Source: Pseudomonadota bacterium (GTDB lineage: Bacteria; Pseudomonadota; Alphaproteobacteria; Acetobacterales; Acetobacteraceae). Taken from it: 64,000 bases of DNA. The notes beneath the pieces were generated by a model, which was given only the letters and a program-made list of their open reading frames with translations, had not been told where the DNA came from and ran no database searches. Below, piece after piece: positions 34,490 to 44,140 of this stretch; position 1 is the first letter of the stretch, and each line of letters opens with the position of its first letter. The stretch is taken from positions 1-64,000 of the forward strand of contig JAJZFB010000044.1 in assembly GCA_021805545.1 (NCBI GenBank). The letters run 5' to 3'. A program made the translations under genes and the position numbers.

Positions 34490-36147
34490 GCGGCGGCGTC
34501 CTTCTGGGCCCAGAGCAGCAAGGCCACGCGGTCCAGCTTGCCATTGGCCAGCCGGGGCAGCGCCTCCACGAATTCGATCTCGCGTGGAATCTTGAAATGC
34601 GCGAGGCGCGGTTTCAGCCACAGCCGCAGCTCGTTTTCGCCAATCGGCATATCCGCGCGCGCGACGGCATAGAGCCGCACCGCCTCGCCCTTGCGCGCAT
34701 CGGCAATGCCCACGGCGGCGCAATGTGTCACCGCCTCGTGGCGGGCCACCACGGCCTCCACCTCCTCCAGCGCCACATTCTCGCCGCCCACCTTGGCCAT
34801 CAGCTTCAGCCTGCCCACGTATTTTACAAAACCCTGCGCATCGATGGTGACAAGATCCTCGCTATGCACCCAGCCTTCTTCATCCAGCGCGCGCGCCGTC
34901 TCCTCCGGTTTGTTCCAGTAGCCGCGCATCACATTGCCGCGCACCCAGGCCTCGCCCGCCTGGCCCGGCCCCACATCCTGGCCGGTCTGCGGATCCACCA
35001 CGCGTATCTCATTGCCATCCAGCGGCCGCCCGCCCGTCACCATCAGCTTGTCCGCAGGATCATCCGGGCTGGTTATGGCCGCCGGGCCGTAGGTTTCCGT
35101 CAGGCCAAACGGGGTGAAGGCAAAATTCGCATTCGGCATCACGATCTTCGCCGCCGCGTTATGCTGATGCGCCAGCCGCACGGAAGGGAAGGTGAGCCCC
35201 TGCTCATAGGCCTCCATCACCACCTCCTTGCCGAGCACGCTGACGAAAATCGTGGCATTTTCCGCGCGAATGAGCCTGACGCCCAGCTTCACATCAAACG
35301 CCTCGGTAAACACCAGTGTGCCGCCTATGGGGAGCATGCTCATCTGCCCGTAAATGCTGCCGCCGGCATGGAAAAACGGCATCATCGAAAAATACACATC
35401 CTCCCGCCGCATACCGGTGCGCGCCCCGTGCAGAATGCCATTGGCCACGAAGCCGCCCTGCTGCAGCATCACGCCTTTCGGAAAGCCGGTGCTGCCGGAC
35501 GTGTATTTAATCATAATCAGATCATCGGGCGTCACCGCCGCCGCCATGCGATCGGCGGTTTCCACAGCGCCGCCCGCTTCCAGCGCCGCCCAGTCATACG
35601 CGCCAGGCTGTTGTGTGCCCTCCCGCGCGAACATCACCACATTGCGCAAATCCGGCAGTTCCGGCGCGAACAGCCCGCCCGGCCGGGCCGCTTTTGCGAA
35701 TGCCGGGCAGATTTCCGCCAGCATCTGCGGCATGTCCAGCGCGCGGAAGCGGTCCTGCATGATGAGATGCCGCGCCCCGGATTGGGCGATGCAATATTTC
35801 ACTTCCGGTGCCTTCAGGAAGGTGTTGACCGGCACCACCACCGCGCCCAGCCGGGCGGTGGCAAAAGCGGAGATGATCCATTCCAGCCGGTTGGTCATCC
35901 ACAGCACCAGGCGGTCTCCACGCTGCACGCCGATGCCAGCCAGCCCGGCAGAGAATTGCCGCACCCGCGCCAGCAGCGCACCATAGCTCAGGCGCTGCAC
36001 ATGCCCCGCATCATCCGCCGCCACCAGGGCGATGTGTGCCGGGTCCAGCGCCGCGGCATCGGCAAGCGCCTGCCATAATGTGCGCGAGCGCGCTTGCGCC
36101 AGGCGGCGCTTGCCGTCTTCGCTGGCCGGTATCCAGGCGCTGCTCAT
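34486..36147 (-). CDS. Acyl-CoA synthetase (AMP-forming)
   Basis: 553 aa. P-loop MIKYTSGSTGFPKGVM, FGLTETYGP, the adenylate hinge region VGRLKLMAKVGGENVALEEVE and C-terminal Lys in LANGKLDRVA. It would activate a carboxylic acid to its CoA thioester. It overlaps both neighbours by 4 bases (amidohydrolase upstream, DUF35 downstream), so it is a committed member of the operon. The acid substrate cannot be told from sequence. Confidence 0.93.
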   Translation of the reverse strand: MSSAWIPASEDGKRRLAQARSRTLWQALADAAALDPAHIALVAADDAGHVQRLSYGALLARVRQFSAGLAGIGVQRGDRLVLWMTNRLEWIISAFATARLGAVVVPVNTFLKAPEVKYCIAQSGARHLIMQDRFRALDMPQMLAEICPAFAKAARPGGLFAPELPDLRNVVMFAREGTQQPGAYDWAALEAGGAVETADRMAAAVTPDDLIMIKYTSGSTGFPKGVMLQQGGFVANGILHGARTGMRREDVYFSMMPFFHAGGSIYGQMSMLPIGGTLVFTEAFDVKLGVRLIRAENATIFVSVLGKEVVMEAYEQGLTFPSVRLAHQHNAAAKIVMPNANFAFTPFGLTETYGPAAITSPDDPADKLMVTGGRPLDGNEIRVVDPQTGQDVGPGQAGEAWVRGNVMRGYWNKPEETARALDEEGWVHSEDLVTIDAQGFVKYVGRLKLMAKVGGENVALEEVEAVVARHEAVTHCAAVGIADARKGEAVRLYAVARADMPIGENELRLWLKPRLAHFKIPREIEFVEALPRLANGKLDRVALLLWAQKDAAA

Positions 36148-37259
36148 GCCACGAACTCAGGCCGGTTGAGCCGGAACAGCCGCGCCGCATTGCCGCCGAT
36201 GATCCCGGCTCTGTCCGCCGCGCTGATCTCGATGCCCTCGAACAGCCGTGCCAGCACCTCTTTCGAGCGCGGGAACGTGCCCTCGTGATGCGGATAATCC
36301 GCGCCCCACATCAAGGCCTTTGTGCCGGTCACGGCGCGGGACATGATGCAGGCCCGGTCGTACTGAAACGAGCAGGCCACCTGGCGGGCGATAATCTCGC
36401 TGGGGTAGAGCGAAAGTTTCGGCCGCACGAAACTTTCATGCGCATCGTAGACCTCATCCATGCGCTCGGCCAAAGCCGCCAGCCAGCTCGCCCCGCCTTC
36501 GATCACGCAAACCTTCGCGCCGGGAAACCGGTCCAGCAGCCCTCCCGCCACCATCGTCATGATGGTGATGAAACCATCGCAGGCCTGCACGGTATAATTC
36601 GCCACCGCCCCGCCAGGCCCGCGAAAACTGCGCACATCATTGCGTCCCGTGCCGGTATGCAGCACGAACACGATGCCCAGCCGTTCGGCCGCCGCGAAGA
36701 CCGGATCCCAGGCATCGCTCTGATAAGCCGGCAGGCCGGAATTCTGCTCGATCACGCTTGGCAGCATGGCGGCGGTAAAGCCCAGCCGCGCCAGCCGCTC
36801 CATCTCCGCCACCGTGTTGCGCAAGTCCCGCACTGGCAAAATCCCGCAACGCACAAATGTATCCGTGTGGTCCTTGAGCAAGCCGTGGCACCAGCCGTTA
36901 TACAATTGCGCCGAGGCCAGCTCGGCTTCCGGATTCTCGATCATGAAGGCAGTGAGCCCAAGCGAGGGAAACACGATCTCCGCATCCACCCCGTCGAGCT
37001 GCATATCCTTCAGCCGGAATTCCACCTCGCGGTTGCCGCGCCTGTCTGGCCGGCCGAACGGCTCGCCATCCGGCCCCAGCCGCGGCGGGCCGGTGTTGAT
37101 GCGGGTTTTCTGCAAAACCGTCTCTCCCGCCAGAGAGACAATATAATCCCCGCGCTTCTCGCTCCGCAGCCCGAGCGGGCGCAGCGAAGGCGGCAGGCCC
37201 TCGCTGAACAGAGTGGAGGGCTCGACCAGATGACCATCGGCACTGAAGACGAAACTCAT
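36144..37259 (-). CDS. Amidohydrolase-2 family metal-dependent hydrolase
   Basis: 371 aa TIM-barrel protein (PF04909 type): N-terminal SADGHLVEPSTLFSEG, a buried His near FVLHTGTGR, and the C-terminal LMWGADYPHHEGTFPRS with Asp-x-x-His. Family members decarboxylate or hydrolyse ring compounds. Its start overlaps the DUF2889 stop and its stop overlaps the ligase start. A second, divergent member of the family lies at 39257. Confidence 0.88.
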   Translation of the reverse strand: MSFVFSADGHLVEPSTLFSEGLPPSLRPLGLRSEKRGDYIVSLAGETVLQKTRINTGPPRLGPDGEPFGRPDRRGNREVEFRLKDMQLDGVDAEIVFPSLGLTAFMIENPEAELASAQLYNGWCHGLLKDHTDTFVRCGILPVRDLRNTVAEMERLARLGFTAAMLPSVIEQNSGLPAYQSDAWDPVFAAAERLGIVFVLHTGTGRNDVRSFRGPGGAVANYTVQACDGFITIMTMVAGGLLDRFPGAKVCVIEGGASWLAALAERMDEVYDAHESFVRPKLSLYPSEIIARQVACSFQYDRACIMSRAVTGTKALMWGADYPHHEGTFPRSKEVLARLFEGIEISAADRAGIIGGNAARLFRLNRPEFVA

Positions 37260-38257
37260 GGCTGCTTCTCCAAATAGCGCAGCAGCGCCGGTACATCCGC
37301 CAGCGCGCGCAAGGCGTCGTTAAGATGGGTGCATCCGGCCACGCCGCGCAGCTCGCCCAGCACGGCCTCGCGCAGCGCCGTCAGGCTTTTGCCCAGCATG
37401 CGCCCAACATTTGCCGCCGCGGCGGGGCATTCGGCAAAGGGCAGCACGCGGGGTTCCGCCTCCAGCGACAGCAGCACCAGCGTGGCGGCATCGGCCGTTG
37501 CGCGAATGCGGTATTCATGCAGCGCCGCGCGCGGTCCTTCTGGCGTGGTGGCGCTGTCCTGAAAATGCGCGTCGATGTGGATCACCCCATCGCGCCACAC
37601 ATCAATCCGCCGCGCCCGCCGCATCCCCGCCCCGGGTGCCGCCGGAAACTCGTGCCAGCCTTGCGGGTCCACCGGATCGCGCAGCACACCGGCATCCACC
37701 CCATCCGCCGCCAGGCCCAGGCCGGAAGAGCCGGTGCGCAGCCCGGCGCAGATATTTTCCCGGTTGAAGGCGGCGGCGAATTTCGGATCGGCCTTGCGCG
37801 CCCGCATCTGCGCCAGCCATTCCGGGTCCCAGCGTGACCAGGCCCAGGGTGAGATCAGGCTGCTTCCGGCAATATCATCCAATATAAGATGCAGCGTTGT
37901 GCCATTGCGCCGCTCTTCCGGCAGTGCCCGGTCTATGGCGCCGCGCAAATGCCCGCCGGCGCGCTCCCCCACCAGTGCTTGCAAACCCGCCGGTGCGGGC
38001 GCGGCGCGCAGCGCCAGCAAGCGCCGCTCCGTATCGATGCTGGCCTCGAACGCGCCCTCGCCCAGCACCACGATGTCCTTGGCCCCTGGCGTGAAAATAT
38101 CTCGTGCCCGCCCCAGCAGGCGCATGTGCCCGGCACGCCCGCCGGGCCAGTCCACATCTATGCTGGTGGTGCGGCGCACCGCCCCGGCCAGGCGCGCCGG
38201 CGCTGGCCCTGCCGGGGTTTTGGGCGGGGGCGCCAGAACTTCGCCGCTCACGGACAT
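37256..38257 (-). CDS. DUF2889 protein
   Basis: 333 aa, no signal peptide. Its C-terminal third carries the DUF2889 hallmark AGCTHLNDALRALADVP after GRMLGKSLTALREAVLGEL; the N-terminal half (RTTSIDVDWPGG, GTTLHLILDDIAGSSLISP) belongs to the same family. Function is unknown. First gene of a five-gene set in which every start overlaps the previous stop. A paralogue occupies a matching position at 53803. Confidence 0.85.
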   Translation of the reverse strand: MSVSGEVLAPPPKTPAGPAPARLAGAVRRTTSIDVDWPGGRAGHMRLLGRARDIFTPGAKDIVVLGEGAFEASIDTERRLLALRAAPAPAGLQALVGERAGGHLRGAIDRALPEERRNGTTLHLILDDIAGSSLISPWAWSRWDPEWLAQMRARKADPKFAAAFNRENICAGLRTGSSGLGLAADGVDAGVLRDPVDPQGWHEFPAAPGAGMRRARRIDVWRDGVIHIDAHFQDSATTPEGPRAALHEYRIRATADAATLVLLSLEAEPRVLPFAECPAAAANVGRMLGKSLTALREAVLGELRGVAGCTHLNDALRALADVPALLRYLEKQP

Positions 38258-38310
38258 TTTTGCTTCCTCATTACCTGTTCACTGTATGGCAAGGCCGGTG
38301 TACGGAATAT

Positions 38311-38328
38311 GGCGTATTATAATATGCC
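38311..38328 (-). promoter_or_regulatory. Palindromic promoter/operator of the DUF2889 operon
   Basis: GGCGTATTATAATATGCC is an almost perfect 18-bp palindrome that contains TATAAT on both strands and lies about 54 bp before the DUF2889 start, directly after the LysR gene. It is a candidate site for that LysR regulator. A CATCGG-CAGAA-CCGATG hairpin at 38332-38348 marks the LysR 3' end. Confidence 0.5.
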
Positions 38329-38350
38329 CCTCATCGGCAGAACCGATGGC

Positions 38351-39250
38351 CTAAATCTCCACCCCATCACGGTGTTCAAGCAGGAAATCATCGAATGCCG
38401 TGGTCAGCCGGCTGCGGCGTATGGCCTTTGGCCGCGCCAGGCTCAGCACGCGGGTGAAACTGAAATCCGTTACATCCAGCTGCCGCAGCCGCCCGTTATT
38501 CAAATCAAACTGCACCAGCTCGCGCGAGAGGCAGCCAATTCCGCCGCCCGCGATGACCGCATGGCGCACCGCCCAGTTGCTGGTGGCCTCGAAATTCACC
38601 TGAATCTGGCCGATCTGCTCATGCAGCATGTAGCGCAACCGCGAGGAGACGGAGGATTGCGCCTCTCTGGCGCACCATTCCTGGCCCTTGAGGTCTTTGA
38701 TCCGCAACCCTTTGCGCGCCGCCAGCGGATGCGCTGGCGCCACCACCAGCACCAGCTCGTCGGTACGCCATTTTACCAGCTCTACGCCGTCTATATCCGG
38801 AAAAATTTCAATTAGAGCCGTCTCCAGCTCGAACCGGGCGAGGCGCTGGAACATATCCCCCACCGCCTCCACCTCCACTTTTATCTGCACGGCGGGATGC
38901 AGCCGCATGAACGCGATGCAGAGCTTCGGCAGCACCGTCTCGGCGATCATCGCCGTGGCCCCGACCACGAGCTTGCCGCTCAGCGGTGTATTGGTATCGG
39001 CCTGCTCAATATCCTGCACATCCCCCAGCAGCGAGCGGATGAGCGGGCGCAGGCGCTTGCCTTCATCGGTAATTTGCAGCGCCCGCCCCTTGGCATGGGC
39101 AAAAAGCGGCCGGCGGAGCAGAATCTGCAAATCCGTCAGCGCGCTGCTGGCGGCACTCTGGCTCATATTCAGTTTTGCCGCCGCGGCGGTAACGCTGCCA
39201 AGGGTAGCGGCAGCGTCAAACACCTGCAATTGCCGGAGCGTGATCTTCAT
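38351..39250 (-). CDS. LysR-type transcriptional regulator
   Basis: 299 aa. N-terminal winged HTH (MKITLRQLQVFDAAATLGSVTAAAAKLNMSQSAASSALTDLQ...) and a periplasmic-binding-protein-like effector domain (GKLVVGATAMIAETVLPKLCIAF). Wording near the HTH is of the CysB/CbbR-like group. It lies between an amidohydrolase (6 bp upstream) and the DUF2889 operon (93 bp downstream), all on one strand, and likely controls the catabolic cluster in response to an intermediate. Confidence 0.92.
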   Translation of the reverse strand: MKITLRQLQVFDAAATLGSVTAAAAKLNMSQSAASSALTDLQILLRRPLFAHAKGRALQITDEGKRLRPLIRSLLGDVQDIEQADTNTPLSGKLVVGATAMIAETVLPKLCIAFMRLHPAVQIKVEVEAVGDMFQRLARFELETALIEIFPDIDGVELVKWRTDELVLVVAPAHPLAARKGLRIKDLKGQEWCAREAQSSVSSRLRYMLHEQIGQIQVNFEATSNWAVRHAVIAGGGIGCLSRELVQFDLNNGRLRQLDVTDFSFTRVLSLARPKAIRRSRLTTAFDDFLLEHRDGVEI

Positions 39251-39256
39251 CCGCGC

Positions 39257-40465
39257 CTACAGCGCGATGTTGTACAGCCGCGCGGCATTGCCGCCGAGCA
39301 CTTTCGCCCGTTCCTCAGCCGTCAGCCCGGAGAGCCTGCCTTCCAGATTCTCGATCGGATACAATCCGGTCGGATGTGGAAAATCGGTTTCGAACAGCAC
39401 ATTATCAATCCCGACCTTGCGCAGTGTCGCGGAAATATCGTTCTTCTCAAACCAGAAGCAGGCATAAAAATTCTGCCTGAAATATTCCGATGGCTTCATC
39501 TTGAAGGATTTGCCCTCGGCAATCTCCAGCAACTGGTAATCCAGCGCCTCCATCAAAAACGGCACCCAGCCCACGCCACTCTCAACCGAGACAAATTTGA
39601 GCTGCGGAAAACGGTCCAGCAGCCCGGAATAAATGAGGTTGGACACCACCTTGCCGTTATTGAAAAACAGCATGGCGCCCGAGATGCCGGAGCGCAGGTC
39701 GCGCGGCAGCGACGGCCAGCCCTGCTGCCCCATCCAGTCGATCGCCGTCTCGCTCGCGCCGATGTGGAAATTGACCGGGATGTTATGGCCGGCGCAAACC
39801 TCCCATAGCGGGTCCCAATGCGGCTGGCCGAGATCGGGAATATACCCGCCGCGATCATCCTTCTGCAGATGCGGGTCGGAATTGATATTGATCCCGCGTA
39901 GTCCCATCGCCGCACAGCGCGCGGTCTCCTTCACCGCCGCGCCTACATCCCACCAGGGCAGCAGCGCCATGGGGAACATGCGCTGGCCAGAGCTTTCCTG
40001 CAGCTCCGCCATGGCGTCGTTATAAATCTCCACGCACACCTGGCGCAGCTCCACATCCACTTTCGCGGAAGCCTGCCCGCCAAAGCCCAGAATATTGGGA
40101 TAGACGATCTGCGCGTAAACGCCGGTCTCATCCATTACCTTAAGCCGCTCCTTCACGCTGGAGGAGCCAAGGTGCACATCCGCGAATTTAAGCCCCAGGA
40201 ACTGGTCCAGCACCCGCACCTTGCTGCCATCCTTCAATATCGCGCTGTTCGGATGCGCCCCGGTGCCAATGGATTTATCGCCATCAATCACCCAGCTCAT
40301 CTGCCCCTCATGCAGTTTTACCTGCGGCACGCGGTCGCGCCATTTCGCCGGCGCGCGGCTGGTCCATAGGTCGTGCGGCTCGGTGTAATGCGTATCCGCA
40401 TCAATAACCCTCAGGGCCGTCCGCGTTTCCGGCGGCGCGATTGTCGTCATGCTGATTGTCGTCAT
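39257..40465 (-). CDS. Amidohydrolase-2 family protein
   Basis: 402 aa. The N-terminal metal motif reads VIDADTHYTEPHDLW, a mid-barrel His is in NIPVNFHIGASE, and FETDFPHPTGLYP supplies the C-terminal Asp-x-x-His. Members include decarboxylases and hydrolases of cyclic compounds. Six bases separate it from the LysR gene, giving a probable shared transcript. Upstream, 40466-40740 (275 bp) contains no gene I can support. Confidence 0.88.
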   Translation of the reverse strand: MTTISMTTIAPPETRTALRVIDADTHYTEPHDLWTSRAPAKWRDRVPQVKLHEGQMSWVIDGDKSIGTGAHPNSAILKDGSKVRVLDQFLGLKFADVHLGSSSVKERLKVMDETGVYAQIVYPNILGFGGQASAKVDVELRQVCVEIYNDAMAELQESSGQRMFPMALLPWWDVGAAVKETARCAAMGLRGININSDPHLQKDDRGGYIPDLGQPHWDPLWEVCAGHNIPVNFHIGASETAIDWMGQQGWPSLPRDLRSGISGAMLFFNNGKVVSNLIYSGLLDRFPQLKFVSVESGVGWVPFLMEALDYQLLEIAEGKSFKMKPSEYFRQNFYACFWFEKNDISATLRKVGIDNVLFETDFPHPTGLYPIENLEGRLSGLTAEERAKVLGGNAARLYNIAL

Positions 40466-40740
40466 GCTCAGGCAACTCCCCCATTCTCATCACGTTCCGG
40501 CCTTAATCATTGCGGCCTTATGCCAGTTATCCGCATGAGCTTTGTAGCAAGCGCTTGGTTTTAGCGTGGCCACACCCTTGCGTCAAGGCATCACACGCCA
40601 TAGCCCTGCCCATGGGTTCAGCAAATACCGCATCTTCGGAAACGCGCCATCGGTAAAACCGGTTGGCCGGCATCCGGGCGCACCGGCAGCGATGATATTT
40701 TCCGTAACGGCGCGGGCTGGGGCAATGCCGGGCTGGCGGT

Positions 40741-42471
40741 TTACGGCTGCGGCTCCGCCAGCATCCCCGCCGCTTCAAGTTCGGCAATCAGCGGCGCCAG
40801 CTGCGCGGCATGGGCGCGCCAGCGCCCCAGCCCGCGCGCATTAACCGGCTCGCGCACCTGGGCCCGGCTGACCGTTTGCACGTCGCTGTCGTTTTCGTAA
40901 AACCGCGCACAGGCGGGGTCGTGCGGCAGGCCGACATGCGCGAGCACGCGCGCCAGCGTGCCGTCGAAATCATCCACCCAATCCTGTAGCGCAACGGTCA
41001 GGATCGGGTTTGGCAGCACCGCGCGCCAATGGTCCATCAGCCGCGCCCGCTGCGCGATGGTCCAGCCAAGGTCGGCGAGGTCATGCGCGTAGGGGTGCTC
41101 GCCAAAAAACCGGAACGTCCAGATGGACAGGCCAATATCGCGCGGATCGCGCACGCAATGAATAATCCGCGCGCCCGGAAGCATCAACCCGGCAAGCCCG
41201 AGATACAGCTCATTGCCAGGCATTTTATCGACGATGCGGGCCTTGCCCGGCGCCAGCGCGTGCAGCTCTGCCAGGTATTCATCCGCCGCCGCATCCAGCG
41301 CCGCCGCATCCAGCGCCGCCAGCCGCCACACCGCACAGGCATTTTCACCTTTGCCCAGGCGGAACGCCATCTGCCCCAGGGCGGAGCGCTCACCTGCGCC
41401 ATGCACCGCGCCATGCGCCGCCAATATCTGCTCGCACAAGGTGGTGCCCGAGCGCGGCATGCCAACAATGAACACCGGTGCCGGATCGTTATTGGCGGCG
41501 CGCGGCTGGGCGGCGAAGCGCGCGGCCGTGAAGGCTTCGGTATTGGCCGCGATGAAGGCGCTGAACGCCGTGCGTGAAAAGGGCTGGCTGGCGCGCAGCA
41601 ATGCGTGCCCCTGCTGCCAGTGCGCGAAGGCGGCTGCCGTGTCACCCTGGCCGGACCAGAATTTCGCCAAATCGTAATGCGCCATAATCCGGTGCTCGGG
41701 CACTGCTTCCGGCCCCATGGAGCCAATCGCCCCGGCCATATCGGCGGCGGCCTCCGCCGCCCCGGCCATGTTGCCCTCTAATTGCGCCAGCAGCACGCGG
41801 CGCCAATGCCATAACGGCGCCAGCGCTGGCGGCATGGGGCCAAGTGCCGCGCATTCCGCCATCGCCAGGCGCGCATCCGCCATGGCGCCGCATTGCAACA
41901 GGGCCGCAACGCGCGTCAGCAGCCAGTGGCGCCGCGCCGTGGCATTTATGGGCAGGGCGGGGGCGCCATCCAGCAGCGCCAGCGCCTCGGCGCCGCGTTC
42001 GCGCTGCAACAGCCTCACCGCCAGGTTAAGCCGCACGCCCTCATTTTCGCCAGCCTGTGCCAGCGCCTCGCGCAGCATTGCCTCGCCCGGCACGGCCTCG
42101 CCGGATATGCCCATCAATGCGGCCAGATTCCCCGTTGCCACGGGGTGGCCGGGGGCCACGCGCAGGGCCTCGCGCATCGCCATTTTGGCCGCGTGCACCG
42201 CACCCTGGCGGTAGCGCGCCAAGCCCAGGTTAATCCAGGCATCGGCCCAAAGCGGGGCAAGCCGCAGCGCCTGCGCCAGGGCATTGGCGGCGCCATCATG
42301 GTCGCCCAGCGCGGCAGTTATTTCGCCCAAGGCATAATGCGCCGCCGGATCATCCGGGGTGGCGGCGCAGGCCGCCGCCGCCGCCGCCAGCGCGCCTTGC
42401 GTATCACCAGCCTTGCGCAGCCTTATGTAGCGTTGCAGCGCTGGTTCAGCCGGGGGGTCCAGCTCGCTCAT
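40741..42471 (-). CDS. TPR-sulfotransferase fusion
   Basis: 576 aa from MSELDPPAEP. About five tetratricopeptide-like helical pairs fill residues 5-290 (DPAAHYALGEITAALGDHDGAANALAQALRLAP). A PAPS-dependent sulfotransferase domain follows: 5' phosphosulfate loop PVFIVGMPRSGTTLCEQIL and 3' phosphate site RIIHCVRDPRDIGLSIW. It should be cytosolic and may sulfate a protein, glycan or small molecule. Architecture is common in Alphaproteobacteria. No obvious substrate gene adjoins it, although the Hint protein is divergent from it. Confidence 0.92.
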   Translation of the reverse strand: MSELDPPAEPALQRYIRLRKAGDTQGALAAAAAACAATPDDPAAHYALGEITAALGDHDGAANALAQALRLAPLWADAWINLGLARYRQGAVHAAKMAMREALRVAPGHPVATGNLAALMGISGEAVPGEAMLREALAQAGENEGVRLNLAVRLLQRERGAEALALLDGAPALPINATARRHWLLTRVAALLQCGAMADARLAMAECAALGPMPPALAPLWHWRRVLLAQLEGNMAGAAEAAADMAGAIGSMGPEAVPEHRIMAHYDLAKFWSGQGDTAAAFAHWQQGHALLRASQPFSRTAFSAFIAANTEAFTAARFAAQPRAANNDPAPVFIVGMPRSGTTLCEQILAAHGAVHGAGERSALGQMAFRLGKGENACAVWRLAALDAAALDAAADEYLAELHALAPGKARIVDKMPGNELYLGLAGLMLPGARIIHCVRDPRDIGLSIWTFRFFGEHPYAHDLADLGWTIAQRARLMDHWRAVLPNPILTVALQDWVDDFDGTLARVLAHVGLPHDPACARFYENDSDVQTVSRAQVREPVNARGLGRWRAHAAQLAPLIAELEAAGMLAEPQP

Positions 42472-42721
42472 CCGCCGTGGTGGCACGCGTATTGCCGTCC
42501 GGGTTGTTGCACATTCAGCTCCTCAGGGCGGTACGTGCCGGGGGTGGGTTCCAGCATAATAACACCGCTTGCGGAGGTTTTTCCCCGCCCCGCCGTGCCA
42601 GGGGCATATAAGCCAGACAAAAAACTAGACAAATGGACAAGTTTGTTGAATAGTTAACGTAACATATCTGCCAGATCAACGTCCCCCGTCCAATAAACAT
42701 CCCCGTGAGGAGAATTTACCC

Positions 42722-44083
42722 ATGAGCAGCGGCCCCGGCACTTTTTCCTATACCGGTACAATCCAGACCGACACCATCAGCGTCAGCGGTGTTTACGACA
42801 TTACGGCGGACGGGGCGCAAGGCGGAAGCTACAGCAGCGCCGCGCAGGCCGGTGGCAAGGGGGCTGCGGTCAGCGGCGACATCTATCTTGCCGCGGGCAC
42901 GGTGCTCGAAATTGTGGTTGGCGGCCAGGGTGGCACGCAGTCTTACGGCGGCGGCGGCGGCGGCGGCAGTTTTGTCATCGAGACGAATAACGGCACCAGC
43001 CCCGTCGATACGCTTCTGGCCGTGGCTGGCGGCGGCGGCGGGGCCGGAACACACGGCGCTGGCGGCGGTGGGGCTGGCAGCACAGCGGCAACCGGCGGTG
43101 CTGGCGGTGGAACCGGCGCCGGCAGCGGTGGCGTGAATGGCACCGCGGGCAGTGGCGGCGTGAGCGGCGGCGGCGGCGGCGGGTATACCGGTGGCAATGG
43201 CGGTGCGCAGGCCGCAACAGGCGGCGCGGGGGGCATATCGGGCACCAGCTTCGCGGGCGGCGCCGGGAGTGGAAATTCCGGCGGCGCAGGTGGTTTTGGC
43301 GGCGGCGGCGGCGGCGGCTTTAGCGGCGGCGGCGGTGGTGGCGGCTATGGCGGCGGCGGCGGCGGCGGCCATGGCGGCGGCAGCGGCGGCGGTGGCGGTG
43401 GCTCGTACACTGCCGATTTAACGAAGGTAACCGCCTCGTCCGGCACTCAATCTGGTAACGGCCTGGTCAGCCTGGCGCTGCTGTGCTTCCTGGCGGGCAC
43501 GCATATCAGCACGCCAGATGGCGAAACCGCCGTGGAAGCGCTGCAACCCGGCGATATGGTGCTGACGGCGGATGGCCACGCCGTGCCGGTGCGCTGGGTT
43601 GGCGTGCGCGCCGTTTCCACCCGTTTTGCGGACCCGCTGCGCGCCTACCCCATCCGCATTTGCGCCGGTGCCTTGGGCGGCAACATCCCCGCCCGCGACC
43701 TGCTGGTGTCGCCCGACCATGCCATGTTCGTGGGCGGCATTCTGGCGCATGCCGGGGCCTTGGTGAATGGTATTTCCATCACCCGCGAAGCCTCCATGCC
43801 GGAGGTTTTCACCTATTATCATGTCGAAATCGCCGCACATGCGCTGATTCTGGCCGAGGGCGCGCCCGCCGAAACATTTGTGGATAATGCCAGCCGCATG
43901 GCTTTCGATAACTGGGCGGAATATGCGGCGCAATACGGGCACGAGACACCAATCGCCGAAATGCCCTACCCGCGCGCCAAATCCGCACGCCAGATACCGC
44001 AAGATTTGCGCCGCCTGCTGGACGAACGCGCCAGCAGCTTTGGCGGCAGCGTTGGCGTTGGTAAAATCACCCGGCACGCCTAA
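42722..44083 (+). CDS. Glycine-rich surface-type protein with C-terminal Hint domain
   Basis: 453 aa with a good GAGGAG ribosome site. N-terminal residues 5-75 (FSYTGTIQTDTISVSGVYDITADGAQGG) match the ALK-type glycine-rich domain; residues about 75-235 are almost pure Gly/Ala/Ser. A Hint_2 domain begins at LLCFLAGTHISTPDGETAVEALQPGDMVLTADG, with a Cys in the splice position and the block LVSPDHAMFVGGILAHAGALV. Hint domains cleave themselves at the Cys. No signal peptide is visible, so export would be non-classical or by a type I route. The 235 bp upstream looks like a promoter region; I see no other gene there. Confidence 0.88.
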   Translation: MSSGPGTFSYTGTIQTDTISVSGVYDITADGAQGGSYSSAAQAGGKGAAVSGDIYLAAGTVLEIVVGGQGGTQSYGGGGGGGSFVIETNNGTSPVDTLLAVAGGGGGAGTHGAGGGGAGSTAATGGAGGGTGAGSGGVNGTAGSGGVSGGGGGGYTGGNGGAQAATGGAGGISGTSFAGGAGSGNSGGAGGFGGGGGGGFSGGGGGGGYGGGGGGGHGGGSGGGGGGSYTADLTKVTASSGTQSGNGLVSLALLCFLAGTHISTPDGETAVEALQPGDMVLTADGHAVPVRWVGVRAVSTRFADPLRAYPIRICAGALGGNIPARDLLVSPDHAMFVGGILAHAGALVNGISITREASMPEVFTYYHVEIAAHALILAEGAPAETFVDNASRMAFDNWAEYAAQYGHETPIAEMPYPRAKSARQIPQDLRRLLDERASSFGGSVGVGKITRHA

Positions 44084-44140
44084 CCCCAGCCGGGCGGCGC
44101 GGGCACGCGCCGCCCTTTTCCCGGTTTATCCCGCCATGCC

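Noticed and set aside
34477-36078. 533-aa plus-strand ORF
   Set aside because: Antisense to the acyl-CoA synthetase with intact motifs; composition typical of a shadow frame.
36036-37277. 413-aa plus-strand ORF
   Set aside because: Antisense to the amidohydrolase, whose metal motifs are clear.
42950-43410. GGC-rich tandem pattern as a possible CRISPR or satellite array
   Set aside because: It is coding Gly/Ala/Ser sequence in frame with the Hint protein; no fixed repeat-spacer unit.
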